Translations under genes and position numbers: made by a program
In this document: piece after piece, positions 8,578 through 16,770 of the stretch
Layout of the letters: each line of letters begins with the position of its first letter
How positions within the stretch are numbered: the stretch's first letter is position 1
DNA from: HGM04593 sp964458275
GTDB taxonomy: Bacteria > Bacteroidota > Bacteroidia > Bacteroidales > Bacteroidaceae
DNA length: 28,649 nt
NCBI GenBank assembly: GCA_964458275.1
Contig: CAYWIE010000030.1
Location: 1 to 28,649 of the forward strand
Direction: 5' to 3'
The notes under the pieces: generated by a model
What the model was told of the DNA's origin: nothing
What the model saw: the letters and a program-made list of their open reading frames with translations, nothing else
Databases searched by the model: none

Positions 8578-9714
8578 TTAATTTCTTCTTATTCTTATTT
8601 TAAGAGCATTCTCCACTGGAGTGTCGTTAATGAGCACAAGATAACCGCCACCGCCGGCGCCAGTTATCTTAAAGCCCTTGACCTTGTCTTTGTAGAGGTC
8701 GATGTTTTCGAGCACTTCGCGGGGTGCCATATTGGGATACATCGCTATCTGTGCATAGAAAGACTCTTTGGATGCCTCGCCCCAAGCCTCAATGTCGCAG
8801 GCTGTGAGTGCCTCCCAGCATTTCTTGGTGGCCGCTGCAAGATTGAGTGCTCCCTGAAGAGTGATGTTCGTACCCTCAAGCACGTCGTAGTCGCTCACGC
8901 GGGGCGACAAGGGGATTATCCAGATGCTGTTCTCTATAAAGTCGAGGATTCTTGTATCTGTTACACTCTCTATGTGTACGGGCCAATAGTCGTTGTCGTA
9001 GTCGAGCCTGTTGAGTCCGGGCATCACAATTCCTATTGCATCCTGAGAACCGCTGATGTATGTGCCTCCGGGGGGATTCTCATATCGGAACACCATCTTG
9101 GCAAGCGTTTCGCGGTCGCCTTCGGGTATGTCTACATGCCACATTTCCATCGCTGCCTTGCGCGAAGAGGTGCTCATGCCGCTGCGGTTGTTGAATTCGT
9201 AATCGGGCTCTATGCAGATGGTGATTACCGCCCCCGGACAGAGACGGTTGACACTCAACTGGTCGTGCCATCCGCCGGCAAGGTCTATGCGGTAGGGGAT
9301 GTTGCACTCCCTGCGCAGTGCCGTTGTTGAACGGCGCGGAAGACCGGCTGCCGGCTCGCGGCTGCTCACTATGAGCTCAATGCCATGCTCCTCGCAGAAG
9401 CGGCGCTTTTCGGGCGTGTAGCCGTCGCTGTTCACAAAGAAGATGTCGGGCTTTAGCTGTTTGACATCTTCGGCGAAGTCCATGATACCGCTTCCTGAGT
9501 TTACAAAGGCATCTTTCACATAGCGTATTGCCTTGACCATGTAAAGCCGCTCACGCTCTGTATTGATGGTCTTTCTGTTCTTTAGGTCGTATATCGTACG
9601 GTCGGAGCCGATACCTACATAGAGGTCGCCGTATGTAGATGCTTCTTCGAAGAAGGCTACGTGCCCCGAATGTAACATATCGTAGCAACCAGATACAAAG
9701 ACTTTTTTGTTCAT
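8578..9714 (-). CDS. Cytidylyltransferase-like / GHMP kinase fusion protein
   Basis: 378 residues from the ATG at 9714. An upstream in-frame extension to 9969 overlaps the aminotransferase gene, reads as a shadow and is excluded. Residues 1-130 are a HIGH-type nucleotidyltransferase: the start KKVFVSGCYDMLHSGH has the nucleotide-binding HSGH at 15-18. From residue 138 a GHMP kinase follows: motif 1 PYRIDLAGGW (140-149), an ATP-loop-like SGMSTSS (178-184), a GSQD segment (222-225) and the C-terminal glycine motif KITGAGGGGYLVL (349-361). The spacing resembles HddA-type heptose 7-phosphate kinases and fucokinases, but only about 30 residues separate motifs 1 and 2, making it compact. A kinase plus nucleotidyltransferase could turn a free or phosphorylated sugar into a nucleotide sugar for surface glycans, in the manner of Fkp. 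The substrate is not evident. It is last in its operon. Confidence 0.85.
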   Translation of the reverse strand: MNKKVFVSGCYDMLHSGHVAFFEEASTYGDLYVGIGSDRTIYDLKNRKTINTERERLYMVKAIRYVKDAFVNSGSGIMDFAEDVKQLKPDIFFVNSDGYTPEKRRFCEEHGIELIVSSREPAAGLPRRSTTALRRECNIPYRIDLAGGWHDQLSVNRLCPGAVITICIEPDYEFNNRSGMSTSSRKAAMEMWHVDIPEGDRETLAKMVFRYENPPGGTYISGSQDAIGIVMPGLNRLDYDNDYWPVHIESVTDTRILDFIENSIWIIPLSPRVSDYDVLEGTNITLQGALNLAAATKKCWEALTACDIEAWGEASKESFYAQIAMYPNMAPREVLENIDLYKDKVKGFKITGAGGGGYLVLINDTPVENALKIRIRRN

Positions 9715-9755
9715 GCTTTTCTCTTGTGCAGGTTTATGACTCCAAAGAAGCGTTA

Positions 9756-10949
9756 TCAGCTGAGCTTTGCAAGCGCCTCTTTTATTCTCTTTATAGCCTC
9801 CTCGATATTCTCGTCGCTTGTGGCATAGCTCATTCTGAAGCAGTCGGGTGCGCCGAACGATGCGCCGCCTACGGTTGCCACATGAGCTTCGGTGAGCAGA
9901 TACATTGCAAAGTCGTCGGAGTTGTCTATTGTCTGTCCGTTGTAGCTCTTGCCGAAGAATGAGCTGCATTTGGGGAAGAGATAGAATGCTCCTTCGGGTA
10001 CGTTGACCTCAAGTCCGGGAATCTCTTTTGACAACTTGACTATGAGGTCGCGACGGCGCTGGAATGCTTTCTGCATCTCTGCCACAGGCTCTTGCGAACC
10101 TACGTATGCCTCTACGGATGCCATCTGTGATACTGAGCAGGGACCGCTGGTGTACTGTCCCTGCAACTTGTTGCAGCCCTTGACTATCCACTCGGCAGCG
10201 GCGATGAATCCTATGCGCCAGCCTGTCATGGCGTATGCTTTTGACACACCGTTGACAATGATTACGCGGTCGCGTATCTCGTCGAACTGCGCTATGCTCT
10301 CGTGACGGCCTATGTAGTTGATGTGCTCGTATATCTCATCGGCAACAACAAAAATGCCGGGATGCTTTGCAAGCACTGCTGCAAGCTCTTTGAGCTCCTC
10401 TCTGCTGTAGACCGAACCTGTGGGGTTTGAGGGTGAACAGAGGATGAGCATTTTGGTCTTGGGAGTGATTGCTGCCTCAAGCTGTGCGGCTGTAATCTTG
10501 AAGTTCTGATCTATTCCTGCGTACATGGTTACGGGAACACCGTCGGCGAGCTTCACCATTTCGGGGTAGCTTACCCAATAGGGTGCGGGAACGATTACTT
10601 CGTCGCCGGGGTTTACAAGTGCCATTATTACGTTGCAGACTGACTGCTTTGCTCCGTTTGATACAGAGATTTGCGCTGCTGTATATTCGAGTCCGTTCTC
10701 TTTCTTGAGTTTTTCAACTATGGCATTGCGCAATGCAGGGTATCCGGGAACAGGCGAATATCTTGAATAGTTCTCGTTTACTGCCTTTATTGCTGCCTCT
10801 TTGATTGCGTCGGGAGTGTTGAAGTCGGGTTCTCCTACGCTCAGGTTTATAACATCCACACCTTGTGCTTTGAGCTCTTGGCTTTTTTGGGACATTGCCA
10901 ATGTTGCCGAAGGTGATAATCTGTTGAGACGGTCTGATAATTGATTCAT
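9756..10949 (-). CDS. aspC: Aspartate/aromatic-type PLP aminotransferase (class I)
   Basis: 397 residues, the usual length for class I fold-type I aminotransferases of the Ib subgroup. The start MNQLSDRLNRLSPSATLAMSQ and INLSVGEPDFNTP are characteristic. The PLP-binding lysine is Lys237 in VSKAYAMTGWRIGF. SNPTG and ADEIYEHINY (cofactor Asn and Asp/Tyr contacts) and the substrate-carboxylate Arg near CFRMSYA are present. It transfers amino groups between aspartate (possibly other amino acids) and 2-oxoglutarate in the cytoplasm. It starts 19 bases after ribBA and ends 41 bases before the fusion gene, so it belongs to the same leftward operon. The exact amino-acid preference cannot be read from the sequence. 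Confidence 0.9.
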   Translation of the reverse strand: MNQLSDRLNRLSPSATLAMSQKSQELKAQGVDVINLSVGEPDFNTPDAIKEAAIKAVNENYSRYSPVPGYPALRNAIVEKLKKENGLEYTAAQISVSNGAKQSVCNVIMALVNPGDEVIVPAPYWVSYPEMVKLADGVPVTMYAGIDQNFKITAAQLEAAITPKTKMLILCSPSNPTGSVYSREELKELAAVLAKHPGIFVVADEIYEHINYIGRHESIAQFDEIRDRVIIVNGVSKAYAMTGWRIGFIAAAEWIVKGCNKLQGQYTSGPCSVSQMASVEAYVGSQEPVAEMQKAFQRRRDLIVKLSKEIPGLEVNVPEGAFYLFPKCSSFFGKSYNGQTIDNSDDFAMYLLTEAHVATVGGASFGAPDCFRMSYATSDENIEEAIKRIKEALAKLS

Positions 10950-10968
10950 AGTATATTGTTATTATAAA

Positions 10969-12183
10969 TTATTCATCCAAATGTAATGTATGTCCCATTC
11001 TTTCGGCTTTTGTGTGCAGATAGCGGGAGTTGAATTCGTTGGGGGCAATTTCGCAACTTACGTTTTCCGAAATTTCGAGTCCGTAACTTTCGAGTCCTAT
11101 GCGCTTGACGGGATTGTTGGTGATGAGACGCATCTTGTGTACGCCCACCTTGCGCAATATCTCTGCGCCCACTCCGTAGTCTCTTTCGTCTGCCTTGAAG
11201 CCGAGACAGAGGTTGGCATCCACTGTGTCCATGCCCTCCTCTTGCAATTTGTAGGCTCTCATTTTGTTCATGAGTCCTATGCCGCGTCCCTCTTGGTTGA
11301 GGTAGACGATTACTCCTTTGCCGCTCTCTTCGATAAGCTGCATTGCCTTGTGGAGTTGTGCGCCGCAGTCGCAACGACGCGATGCAAAGATGTCTCCTGT
11401 GATGCACGAAGAGTGTACTCTGACGAGTATCGGTTCGTCCTCGCTCCACTCGCCCTTGATGAGTGCTACATGTTCGAGTCCTGTTGACTTTTGTCTGAAA
11501 GGTATCAGGCGGAAATGGCCGTATGCTGTGGGCATGTCCACCTCTTCGCCCTGCTCTACAAGCGATTCTTGTCTGAGACGATATTTTATAAGGTCGCTTA
11601 TTGATATTATCTTCAGGTTGTGCTCGGCAGAGAGCTTCTTGAGTTCGGGCATGCGTGCCATTGTGCCGTCATCGTTCATTATCTCTATGAGGGCGGCAGC
11701 GGGTTGCAGACCTGCGAGACGTGCGAGATCGATGCTTGCTTCGGTGTGTCCTGCACGGCGAAGCACGCCTTTATCTTGGGCATAGAGAGGGTTTATATGT
11801 CCGGGGCGGGCAAATGTCGCGGGGGTGCTTGCAGGGTCGGCAAGTGCCTGTATCGTTGCCGCTCTGTCGGCTGCCGACACTCCGGTGCTGCAACCCTCTA
11901 TCTTGTCGACTGTAACAGTGAAAGGGGTTCCGAGAAGACTTGTGTTGGCGCTCACTTGCGGGTCGAGCTCAAGCTCTTTGCAACGCGACATTGTTATCGG
12001 AGCACAGAGGAGTCCGCGCCCATACTTGAGCATGAAGTTCACCTTTTCGGGAGTTATTTTTTCTGCTGCTATTATGAAGTCTCCTTCATTTTCGCGGTCT
12101 TCGTCGTCGACGACTATGACAAATTTGCCTTCGCGGAAATCTTCGATGGCTTCTTCTATAGTGCTTAATTTTACATCTTCCAT
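10969..12183 (-). CDS. ribBA: RibBA: DHBP synthase / GTP cyclohydrolase II
   Basis: 404 residues from the ATG at 12183; an in-frame extension to 12576 overlaps the permease gene and is a shadow. Residues about 1-205 are 3,4-dihydroxy-2-butanone-4-phosphate synthase with the acidic loop DDEDRENEGDF and the RRAGHTEA motif. Residues about 205-404 are GTP cyclohydrolase II with its zinc ligands in SSCITGDIFASRRCDCG and the active-site segment NQEGRGIGL. Both metal-binding sites look complete. The enzyme makes the two branch precursors of riboflavin from ribulose 5-phosphate and GTP in the cytoplasm. It starts 17 bases after the permease gene, so translation is probably coupled within the operon. 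I see no FMN riboswitch in this short gap. Confidence 0.95.
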   Translation of the reverse strand: MEDVKLSTIEEAIEDFREGKFVIVVDDEDRENEGDFIIAAEKITPEKVNFMLKYGRGLLCAPITMSRCKELELDPQVSANTSLLGTPFTVTVDKIEGCSTGVSAADRAATIQALADPASTPATFARPGHINPLYAQDKGVLRRAGHTEASIDLARLAGLQPAAALIEIMNDDGTMARMPELKKLSAEHNLKIISISDLIKYRLRQESLVEQGEEVDMPTAYGHFRLIPFRQKSTGLEHVALIKGEWSEDEPILVRVHSSCITGDIFASRRCDCGAQLHKAMQLIEESGKGVIVYLNQEGRGIGLMNKMRAYKLQEEGMDTVDANLCLGFKADERDYGVGAEILRKVGVHKMRLITNNPVKRIGLESYGLEISENVSCEIAPNEFNSRYLHTKAERMGHTLHLDE

Positions 12184-12200
12184 AGTTAATGTAAGGTGTT

Positions 12201-14120
12201 TTATATTAGTTTTTCTTTCTTTATTCTTTCTATTAGCGCACGCGAGTTGTTTCTTATCTTCTTGAGATCGCGTGATATCTGATTGTTGAATTTTGCTGCC
12301 CTCAGATAGAATATTGCGCCTATGGGGAATATCACTATCGAGAGTATGTTCAACCATCTTTTTCTGAATGGCGAGCGCAGTTCGCCTACCATCATCACCG
12401 GATATTCGTTGAGCAATTGTATTACCTTGCGGTTCTTGCTGTTGCCCATCTCTTCTATCAGTGCTTCGAGCTTGTCGCTCAGTTCTTCTATCGGCAGACT
12501 CTCCTCTTCGCTGAAGAATACCTTTATCGGGTTGGGCAGTCTGTTGTTGCGGTACTGCGCAGAGAATCTCTTGCACTCGTCTGATATTTCTTCGAGCACT
12601 TTGCAGTCTGTTGCGTAGTCGGGGTCTTCGATTATGACCTCTTTGAGTGTTACGTTACGCGATTCGCGCAGACCGAAGATTTTTCTAAAGAATGCCTTGT
12701 AGGCATCCATATTGAAGATGGTTGAGTCCTTGTTCGACTGATAGGTGAATATTATACCCAACGGTGCGAGTACCATTGTGCTTATCCAGCTGCCGAACCA
12801 GATGTACCACTCGCCCTCACGTGCCATCTTGTAGCCTGAGGTGTTGAATATGTAGTAGAGTATGAATATGGCTACCGAAATGAGCACCGGATAGCCGAGT
12901 CCTCCCTTTTTGACGATTGCACCCAAAGGCGCACCAATGAAGAAGAATACAAGGCAGGCAAGCGAAAGGGTTATCTTTTCCCACCATGTGATGCGGTGCT
13001 TGTTTAGGTCTTTGTCGAGCGAACGCATTATGTTCTTCTTTATTTCGTAGTCGGTCATCAGTTGCTCCACCTTGTCGAGCGCAGACTTCTTGACTCTCAG
13101 CTTGGCACTCTTCGAGAGGTTATCGTATATGCTGTCGCTGTTTATTGCATAAATCTTTTCTTTCTCCTGAGATATCGAGTCCTCTTTTGTGAACTCCATC
13201 TTCTGGGTGTAGGCATTGCGCAATGCTGCCTTGTAGTTGTTGCGACCTATACTGTCGTTGTACTGCGAAAGGGAGTCTATGGATTCGGTAAGCTCCTTCA
13301 TGTTCTTGCTGGCTGCCTGCTTTTTGAGAAAAGAGCCGTCTTTCATGTCGAAGCCTCCGCCGAAGTCTATGACTATTACCTTCTCGCGGAATGTCTCACG
13401 AGTATATGGGATATTCTTGTCCTTGGAGTTCTCCTTAAGCTCGGTTGCGTTGGCAAACCTCTCGCCGCTGTAGAGTTTAAGCAAGAGATGCTGCTGGTCG
13501 GCTGTGGTCTCAATCTTGCCCGAATCGGATACTATGATGCTCGCATTCTCGAAGCCTTGTGTCATGTCGTATATCATTACGCGACGCAACATTCCGCTCT
13601 CTTTGTCCTTCTCCTTCACAAAGAGATTGTACCCCTCTATCTTGTCGTAGAAGACACCTTCGGGTATTTCCACTTCGGGCGATGTCTGTCTGATGGAGTA
13701 GAGCACGGTGTAGAGCTTCACCTGTGCTTTGGGACCTATTTCGTTCTGAAAGATAAAAGATATTCCTCCGAGTATGGTACAAACCACTACCAACGGAGCC
13801 ATTATTCTGAGTAGAGGAATACCGGCTGCCTTCATCGACAACAATTCGAGCCTTTCACCGAAATTGCCGAATGTCATCAGTGCAGCAAGAAGTATGGCAA
13901 GCGGCAGTGCCTGACCCACCATTGTGAGCGAACCTAAGTAGAAGAATTGCGCCATCACCCACAGGTCGAGTCCTTTACCTACAAATTCATCCACCCACCG
14001 CCACAGGAACTGCATTATCAGGATGAAGGTGCAGATGAAGAATGTAGCCACAAACAGCAATAAAAAACTCTTTATGATAAAAAGGTCGAGTTTCTTTATA
14101 TGTAGGTTAGGGAATTTCAT
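12201..14120 (-). CDS. LptF/LptG-family permease of lipopolysaccharide transport
   Basis: 639 residues. Three N-terminal membrane helices (about 13-40, 55-82 and 98-122, with the family-typical GERLELLSMKAAGI segment between the second and third) precede a periplasmic beta-rich domain (about 125-370). Three more helices (about 375-400, 405-430 and 440-465) include IGAPLGAIVKKGGLGYPVL. This is the YjgP/YjgQ fold of LptF/G, which with LptB extracts lipopolysaccharide from the inner membrane. Proteobacterial homologues have about 360 residues; the extra length here includes a charged coiled-coil-like insert (about 270-350) and a 170-residue cytoplasmic tail ending in another hydrophobic segment (about 595-612). 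It is the first gene of the operon with ribBA, the aminotransferase and the fusion enzyme. LptF and LptG cannot be told apart here. Confidence 0.88.
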   Translation of the reverse strand: MKFPNLHIKKLDLFIIKSFLLLFVATFFICTFILIMQFLWRWVDEFVGKGLDLWVMAQFFYLGSLTMVGQALPLAILLAALMTFGNFGERLELLSMKAAGIPLLRIMAPLVVVCTILGGISFIFQNEIGPKAQVKLYTVLYSIRQTSPEVEIPEGVFYDKIEGYNLFVKEKDKESGMLRRVMIYDMTQGFENASIIVSDSGKIETTADQQHLLLKLYSGERFANATELKENSKDKNIPYTRETFREKVIVIDFGGGFDMKDGSFLKKQAASKNMKELTESIDSLSQYNDSIGRNNYKAALRNAYTQKMEFTKEDSISQEKEKIYAINSDSIYDNLSKSAKLRVKKSALDKVEQLMTDYEIKKNIMRSLDKDLNKHRITWWEKITLSLACLVFFFIGAPLGAIVKKGGLGYPVLISVAIFILYYIFNTSGYKMAREGEWYIWFGSWISTMVLAPLGIIFTYQSNKDSTIFNMDAYKAFFRKIFGLRESRNVTLKEVIIEDPDYATDCKVLEEISDECKRFSAQYRNNRLPNPIKVFFSEEESLPIEELSDKLEALIEEMGNSKNRKVIQLLNEYPVMMVGELRSPFRKRWLNILSIVIFPIGAIFYLRAAKFNNQISRDLKKIRNNSRALIERIKKEKLI

Positions 14121-14143
14121 TGCTTTCGGTTATCACTTTTTGG

Positions 14144-14173
14144 GGTATATTTTCACTTTATGCGCAATATACC
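14144..14173 (-). promoter_or_regulatory. Inverted repeat in the leader of the LptF/G operon
   Basis: GGTATATT (14144-14151) and AATATACC (14166-14173) are perfectly complementary around a 14-base loop. They lie just downstream of the predicted promoter, in the 5' leader of the permease gene. This could be an operator or a leader hairpin; no known element was recognised. Confidence 0.25.
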
Positions 14174-14182
14174 ATATTTCTG

Positions 14183-14215
14183 CAAAGTTAGCACAAAAGC
14201 ACGAATATTATCACA
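14183..14215 (-). promoter_or_regulatory. Probable promoter of the LptF/G-ribBA-aspC operon
   Basis: On the minus strand TAACTTTG (14190-14183) matches the Bacteroidetes -7 consensus TAnnTTTG. TGTG (14215-14212) lies 21 nt upstream at the -33 position, one base off TTTG. The start site would be near 14176, giving a leader of about 55 nt. Confidence 0.45.
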
Positions 14216-14296
14216 TAAACTTCATAGAAAGTGTTCGAAAATATTCTTTAAAAGCTATTAAAAATTCTGATTGCAAGCTCAAACATAGATAATATT

Positions 14297-14340
14297 AAAA
14301 AAAATGCACCAATGGCACATTCATTATCGCCATTGGTGCA
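14297..14340 (-). terminator. Rho-independent terminator after lgt
   Basis: TGCACCAATGGC (14305-14316) and GCCATTGGTGCA (14329-14340) form a perfect 12-bp stem with a 12-base loop. On the minus strand the hairpin is followed by a run of eight T (14304-14297). It lies 20 bases past the stop of lgt at 14361. Confidence 0.9.
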
Positions 14341-14360
14341 AACTTCATATCAAGAAGCTG

Positions 14361-15197
14361 TTACTTACCGGTATTGCCCTTATATCTGAATCCTCGCCAC
14401 ATGCAAGCGAATCCGATTATCATGAAAGGAATACTCAGCCATTGTCCCATATCCAGTGTCATACCCTCTTCAAACGCCGACTGCACCTCTTTGAGGAACT
14501 CCACAAAGAAGCGGAAAGTGAAGATTGTCGCAAGGCAGTATCCGAAGTAGAAAAGGCTGCCCACCTTTGAGGGGAATTTCTTGTAGAGCAGCAATCCTCC
14601 TATGAATATCGCAAAATAGGCTATCGCTTCGTACAGCTGTGCCGGATGGCGCGGAAATTCGTCGACCTGCGCGAATATGACTCCCCACGGCATCTCTGTA
14701 ACGTTTCCGAGAATTTCGGAATTGAATAAGTTGCCCATTCTTATCATGCCTGCCACAACGGGTGTGGTGATGGCTATATTGTCGAGCAACCAAGCAAAGG
14801 AGAGCTTTGTGCGCAGGGTGTATATCCACAAGGCTATAAAGAGTCCTATTGTTCCTCCATGACTCGCAAGTCCTTGATAACCTATAAATTTCCATCCTGA
14901 GACTGTCTCTTTTATGGGAAGAAACATCTCTATTATGTGATTGAAGTAGTATTCCGGCTCATAGAATATGCAATGGCCCAGTCTCGCGCCGATGAGTATA
15001 CCGAGAAAACAGTACATGAACAGCGGCTCGAAAAGCTCCATGCTGACCTTCTGGCGCTTATAAAGGTGCTTCATTATAAGATAACCCGAAAGCAGGCCTA
15101 TTATCCAACAGAGGGAATAGTAGCGCACTTCGAATCCTAATATAGAGAATGGTCCTGTTGCTGGGTCCCATACTATGTAACAAGGTGTAGCAGCCAT
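14361..15197 (-). CDS. lgt: Prolipoprotein diacylglyceryl transferase
   Basis: 278 residues, the normal Lgt length, with about seven predicted membrane helices. Signature pieces are GARLGHCIFYEPEYYF, YQGLASHGGTIGLFIA (containing the conserved H-G-G) and RMGNLFNSEILG, then HPAQLYEA near residue 190. Lgt moves a diacylglyceryl group from phosphatidylglycerol to the lipobox Cys of prolipoproteins at the inner membrane, the first step of lipoprotein maturation. It starts 13 bases after the stop of ychF and is followed by a strong terminator, so the two genes form a short unit. Confidence 0.95.
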   Translation of the reverse strand: MAATPCYIVWDPATGPFSILGFEVRYYSLCWIIGLLSGYLIMKHLYKRQKVSMELFEPLFMYCFLGILIGARLGHCIFYEPEYYFNHIIEMFLPIKETVSGWKFIGYQGLASHGGTIGLFIALWIYTLRTKLSFAWLLDNIAITTPVVAGMIRMGNLFNSEILGNVTEMPWGVIFAQVDEFPRHPAQLYEAIAYFAIFIGGLLLYKKFPSKVGSLFYFGYCLATIFTFRFFVEFLKEVQSAFEEGMTLDMGQWLSIPFMIIGFACMWRGFRYKGNTGK

Positions 15198-15210
15198 ATT
15201 CTATCTGCTT

Positions 15211-16314
15211 TTATACATTGAAACGGAAGTGCATGATGTCTCCGTCCTGCACAACATACTCCTTGCCTTCGACGCTCATCTTTCCTGCCTCTTTCACTGC
15301 TGCTTCGGAGCCAAGAGATATATAATCGTCGTATTTTATGACCTCGGCACGTATGAAGCCTTTCTCGAAGTCAGTGTGGATGACTCCCGCGCATTGGGGT
15401 GCCTTCCAGCCCTTGCGGAATGTCCATGCCTTTACCTCCATCTCTCCTGCGGTGATGAATGTCTGCAATGTGAGCAGGCTGTATATTGCCTTTATCAGAC
15501 GGTCGCAGCCCGATTCTGCAAGTCCCATGTCTTCGAGGAACATCTGTTTCTCTTCGTAGCTTTCGAGCTCTGCAATCTCTGCCTCTGCCTGTGCCGAGAT
15601 TATCAGCAGTTCGGCATTCTCGTCCTTAATGGCTTCGCGCACAGCTTCGACATATTTGTTTCCTGACGCTGCCGAAGTATCGTCTACGTTGCACACATAG
15701 AGTACGGGCTTTGCGGTGAGCAGGAACAGATTCTTTGCAATCTGCTGCTCGTCCTCTGTGTCGAAGGTGATGGTACGTGCCGATTTTCCTGCTTCGAGTG
15801 CAGCCTTGTACTGCATAAGCACATCATATTCGAGCTTTGCCATCTTGTCGCCGCCCACACGTGCCTGTTTCTCTACACGTTTGATGCGGTTCTCTACTGT
15901 CTCAAGGTCTTTCAGCTGAAGCTCTATGTCGATAATTTCCTTGTCGCGGACAGGGTCCACCGAACCGTCGACGTGCACTATGTTGTCGTTGTCGAAGCAA
16001 CGGAGCACGTGGATTATTGCGTCTGTCTCACGTATATTTCCGAGAAATTGGTTGCCGAGTCCTTCGCCCTTGCTTGCGCCTTTTACAAGACCTGCAATGT
16101 CTACAATGTCGCAAGTAGCAGGAACAATGCGTCCCGGATGCACAAGTTCGGCCAATTTATTCAAACGTTCGTCGGGAACAGTTATCTGTCCCAACTGTGC
16201 GTCGATTGTACAGAAAGGGAAGTTTGCTGCCTGTGCCTTTGCACTTGAAAGGCAGTTGAAGAGAGTAGATTTTCCTACGTTGGGCAAGCCCACGATTCCT
16301 GCTTTTAGAGCCAT
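15211..16314 (-). CDS. ychF: YchF/OLA1-family ATPase
   Basis: 367 residues, close to the usual 363. The Walker A/G1 is GLPNVGKS (about 9-16) and G3 is DIAGLVKGASKGEGLG. The G4 position reads CNVDD instead of the NKxD of true GTPases, in line with the ATP preference of this family. A coiled-coil insert (about 130-200) and a C-terminal TGS domain (from about 280, with AWTFRKGWKAPQCAGVIHTDFEKGFIRAEVI) are present. The protein binds ribosomes and is linked to stress and redox responses in other bacteria. It is the first gene of a unit with lgt; its upstream region is the tandem repeat and assembly gap at 16358-16633. Confidence 0.95.
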   Translation of the reverse strand: MALKAGIVGLPNVGKSTLFNCLSSAKAQAANFPFCTIDAQLGQITVPDERLNKLAELVHPGRIVPATCDIVDIAGLVKGASKGEGLGNQFLGNIRETDAIIHVLRCFDNDNIVHVDGSVDPVRDKEIIDIELQLKDLETVENRIKRVEKQARVGGDKMAKLEYDVLMQYKAALEAGKSARTITFDTEDEQQIAKNLFLLTAKPVLYVCNVDDTSAASGNKYVEAVREAIKDENAELLIISAQAEAEIAELESYEEKQMFLEDMGLAESGCDRLIKAIYSLLTLQTFITAGEMEVKAWTFRKGWKAPQCAGVIHTDFEKGFIRAEVIKYDDYISLGSEAAVKEAGKMSVEGKEYVVQDGDIMHFRFNV

Positions 16315-16358
16315 ATTTATACTGTTTATTTGTTTTGTTTATCGTAATTCATTCATGG

Positions 16359-16366
16359 CAAAAATA
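16359..16366 (-). promoter_or_regulatory. Promoter-like -7 element upstream of ychF, repeated in the array
   Basis: On the minus strand 16366-16359 reads TATTTTTG, a match to TAnnTTTG, about 45 bases before the ychF ATG. The same element recurs at 16546-16539 (TATTTTTG) and 16626-16619 (TATCTTTG). For the middle copy a -33-like CTTG lies 18 nt upstream (16568-16565), inside the next unit. The real -33 of the gene-proximal copy is hidden by the gap. Confidence 0.45.
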
Positions 16367-16372
16367 GTGCAA

Positions 16373-16472
16373 NNNNNNNNNNNNNNNNNNNNNNNNNNNN
16401 NNNNNNNNNNNNNNNNNNNNNNNNNNNNNNNNNNNNNNNNNNNNNNNNNNNNNNNNNNNNNNNNNNNNNNNN
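16373..16472. other. Assembly gap of 100 N
   Basis: Exactly 100 undetermined bases, a common placeholder for a gap of unknown length. It falls within the 80-bp tandem repeat, the usual place for short-read assembly to break. Confidence 0.98.
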
Positions 16473-16633
16473 ACGAGTGTAACGCAAGTTTACTTGCAGT
16501 TACTCAACGAGTGCAGCCTATTTTCGCGATTAATATTGCAAAAATAGTGCAAACGAGTGTAACGCAAGTTTACTTGCAGTTACTCAACGAGTGCAGCCTA
16601 TTTTCGCAATTTATATTGCAAAGATAGTGCAAA

Positions 16634-16706
16634 GAAATTAAAGTGAGTGCCGAATAGGAAAATAATGTTTCTATTGCATATCATGTACCAAAATTTTCTG
16701 TAAAAC
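16634..16706. other. Spacer between repeat array and terminator, nothing recognised
   Basis: This short AT-rich stretch has no open frame of note, no recognisable RNA and no clear inverted repeat. It separates the repeat array from the terminator of the M60 cluster. Confidence 0.5.
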
Positions 16707-16747
16707 AGCAGCGGTGCACACTCGCTTTTGATGTGTGCACCGTTGCT
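16707..16747 (-). terminator. Terminator at the end of the M60 peptidase cluster
   Basis: AGCAGCGGTGCACAC (16707-16721) and GTGTGCACCGTTGCT (16733-16747) form a 15-bp stem with one mismatch and an 11-base loop. On the minus strand GTTTTAC follows the hairpin. It lies 23 bases past the stop of the gene ending at 16771. The U-tract is short but the stem is strong. Confidence 0.7.
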
Positions 16748-16770
16748 ATTCTGTTTGTATATAGAAAATA

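Larger units (their letters stand above)
16358..16633. repeat. 80-bp tandem repeat array interrupted by an assembly gap
   Basis: The unit begins gcaaaaatagtgcaaacgag. One junction segment (16358-16372) precedes the gap, an almost complete unit follows it (16473-16537), a full unit spans 16538-16617, and a variant junction (gcaaagatagtgcaaa) spans 16618-16633. The period is exactly 80 bp. The bases left of the gap (ending tgcaa) and right of it (starting acgagtg) join in register to recreate the unit, so the gap lies inside the array and the copy number is unknown. Each unit holds an imperfect inverted repeat, GTAACGCAAG / CTTGCAGTTAC (16479-16488 and 16493-16503 in the first one). Confidence 0.9.

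Noticed and set aside
9715..9969. 85-residue N-terminal extension of the nucleotidyltransferase-kinase frame
   Set aside because: It overlaps the aminotransferase gene in another frame, is Arg-rich without domain similarity, and the family start MNKKVFVSG is at 9714.
12184..12200. FMN riboswitch before ribBA
   Set aside because: The gap to the upstream gene is only 17 bases, too short for an FMN aptamer.
12184..12576. 131-residue N-terminal extension of the RibBA frame
   Set aside because: It overlaps the LptF/G gene and reads as a shadow; the standard RibBA start MEDVKL is at 12183.
15926..16627. Plus-strand open frame spanning the N gap
   Set aside because: It is antisense to ychF and then runs through undetermined bases and the tandem repeat, so its length is an artefact.
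16358..16633. CRISPR array
   Set aside because: The repeats are directly adjacent with an 80-bp period and no unique spacers, and no cas gene is present.
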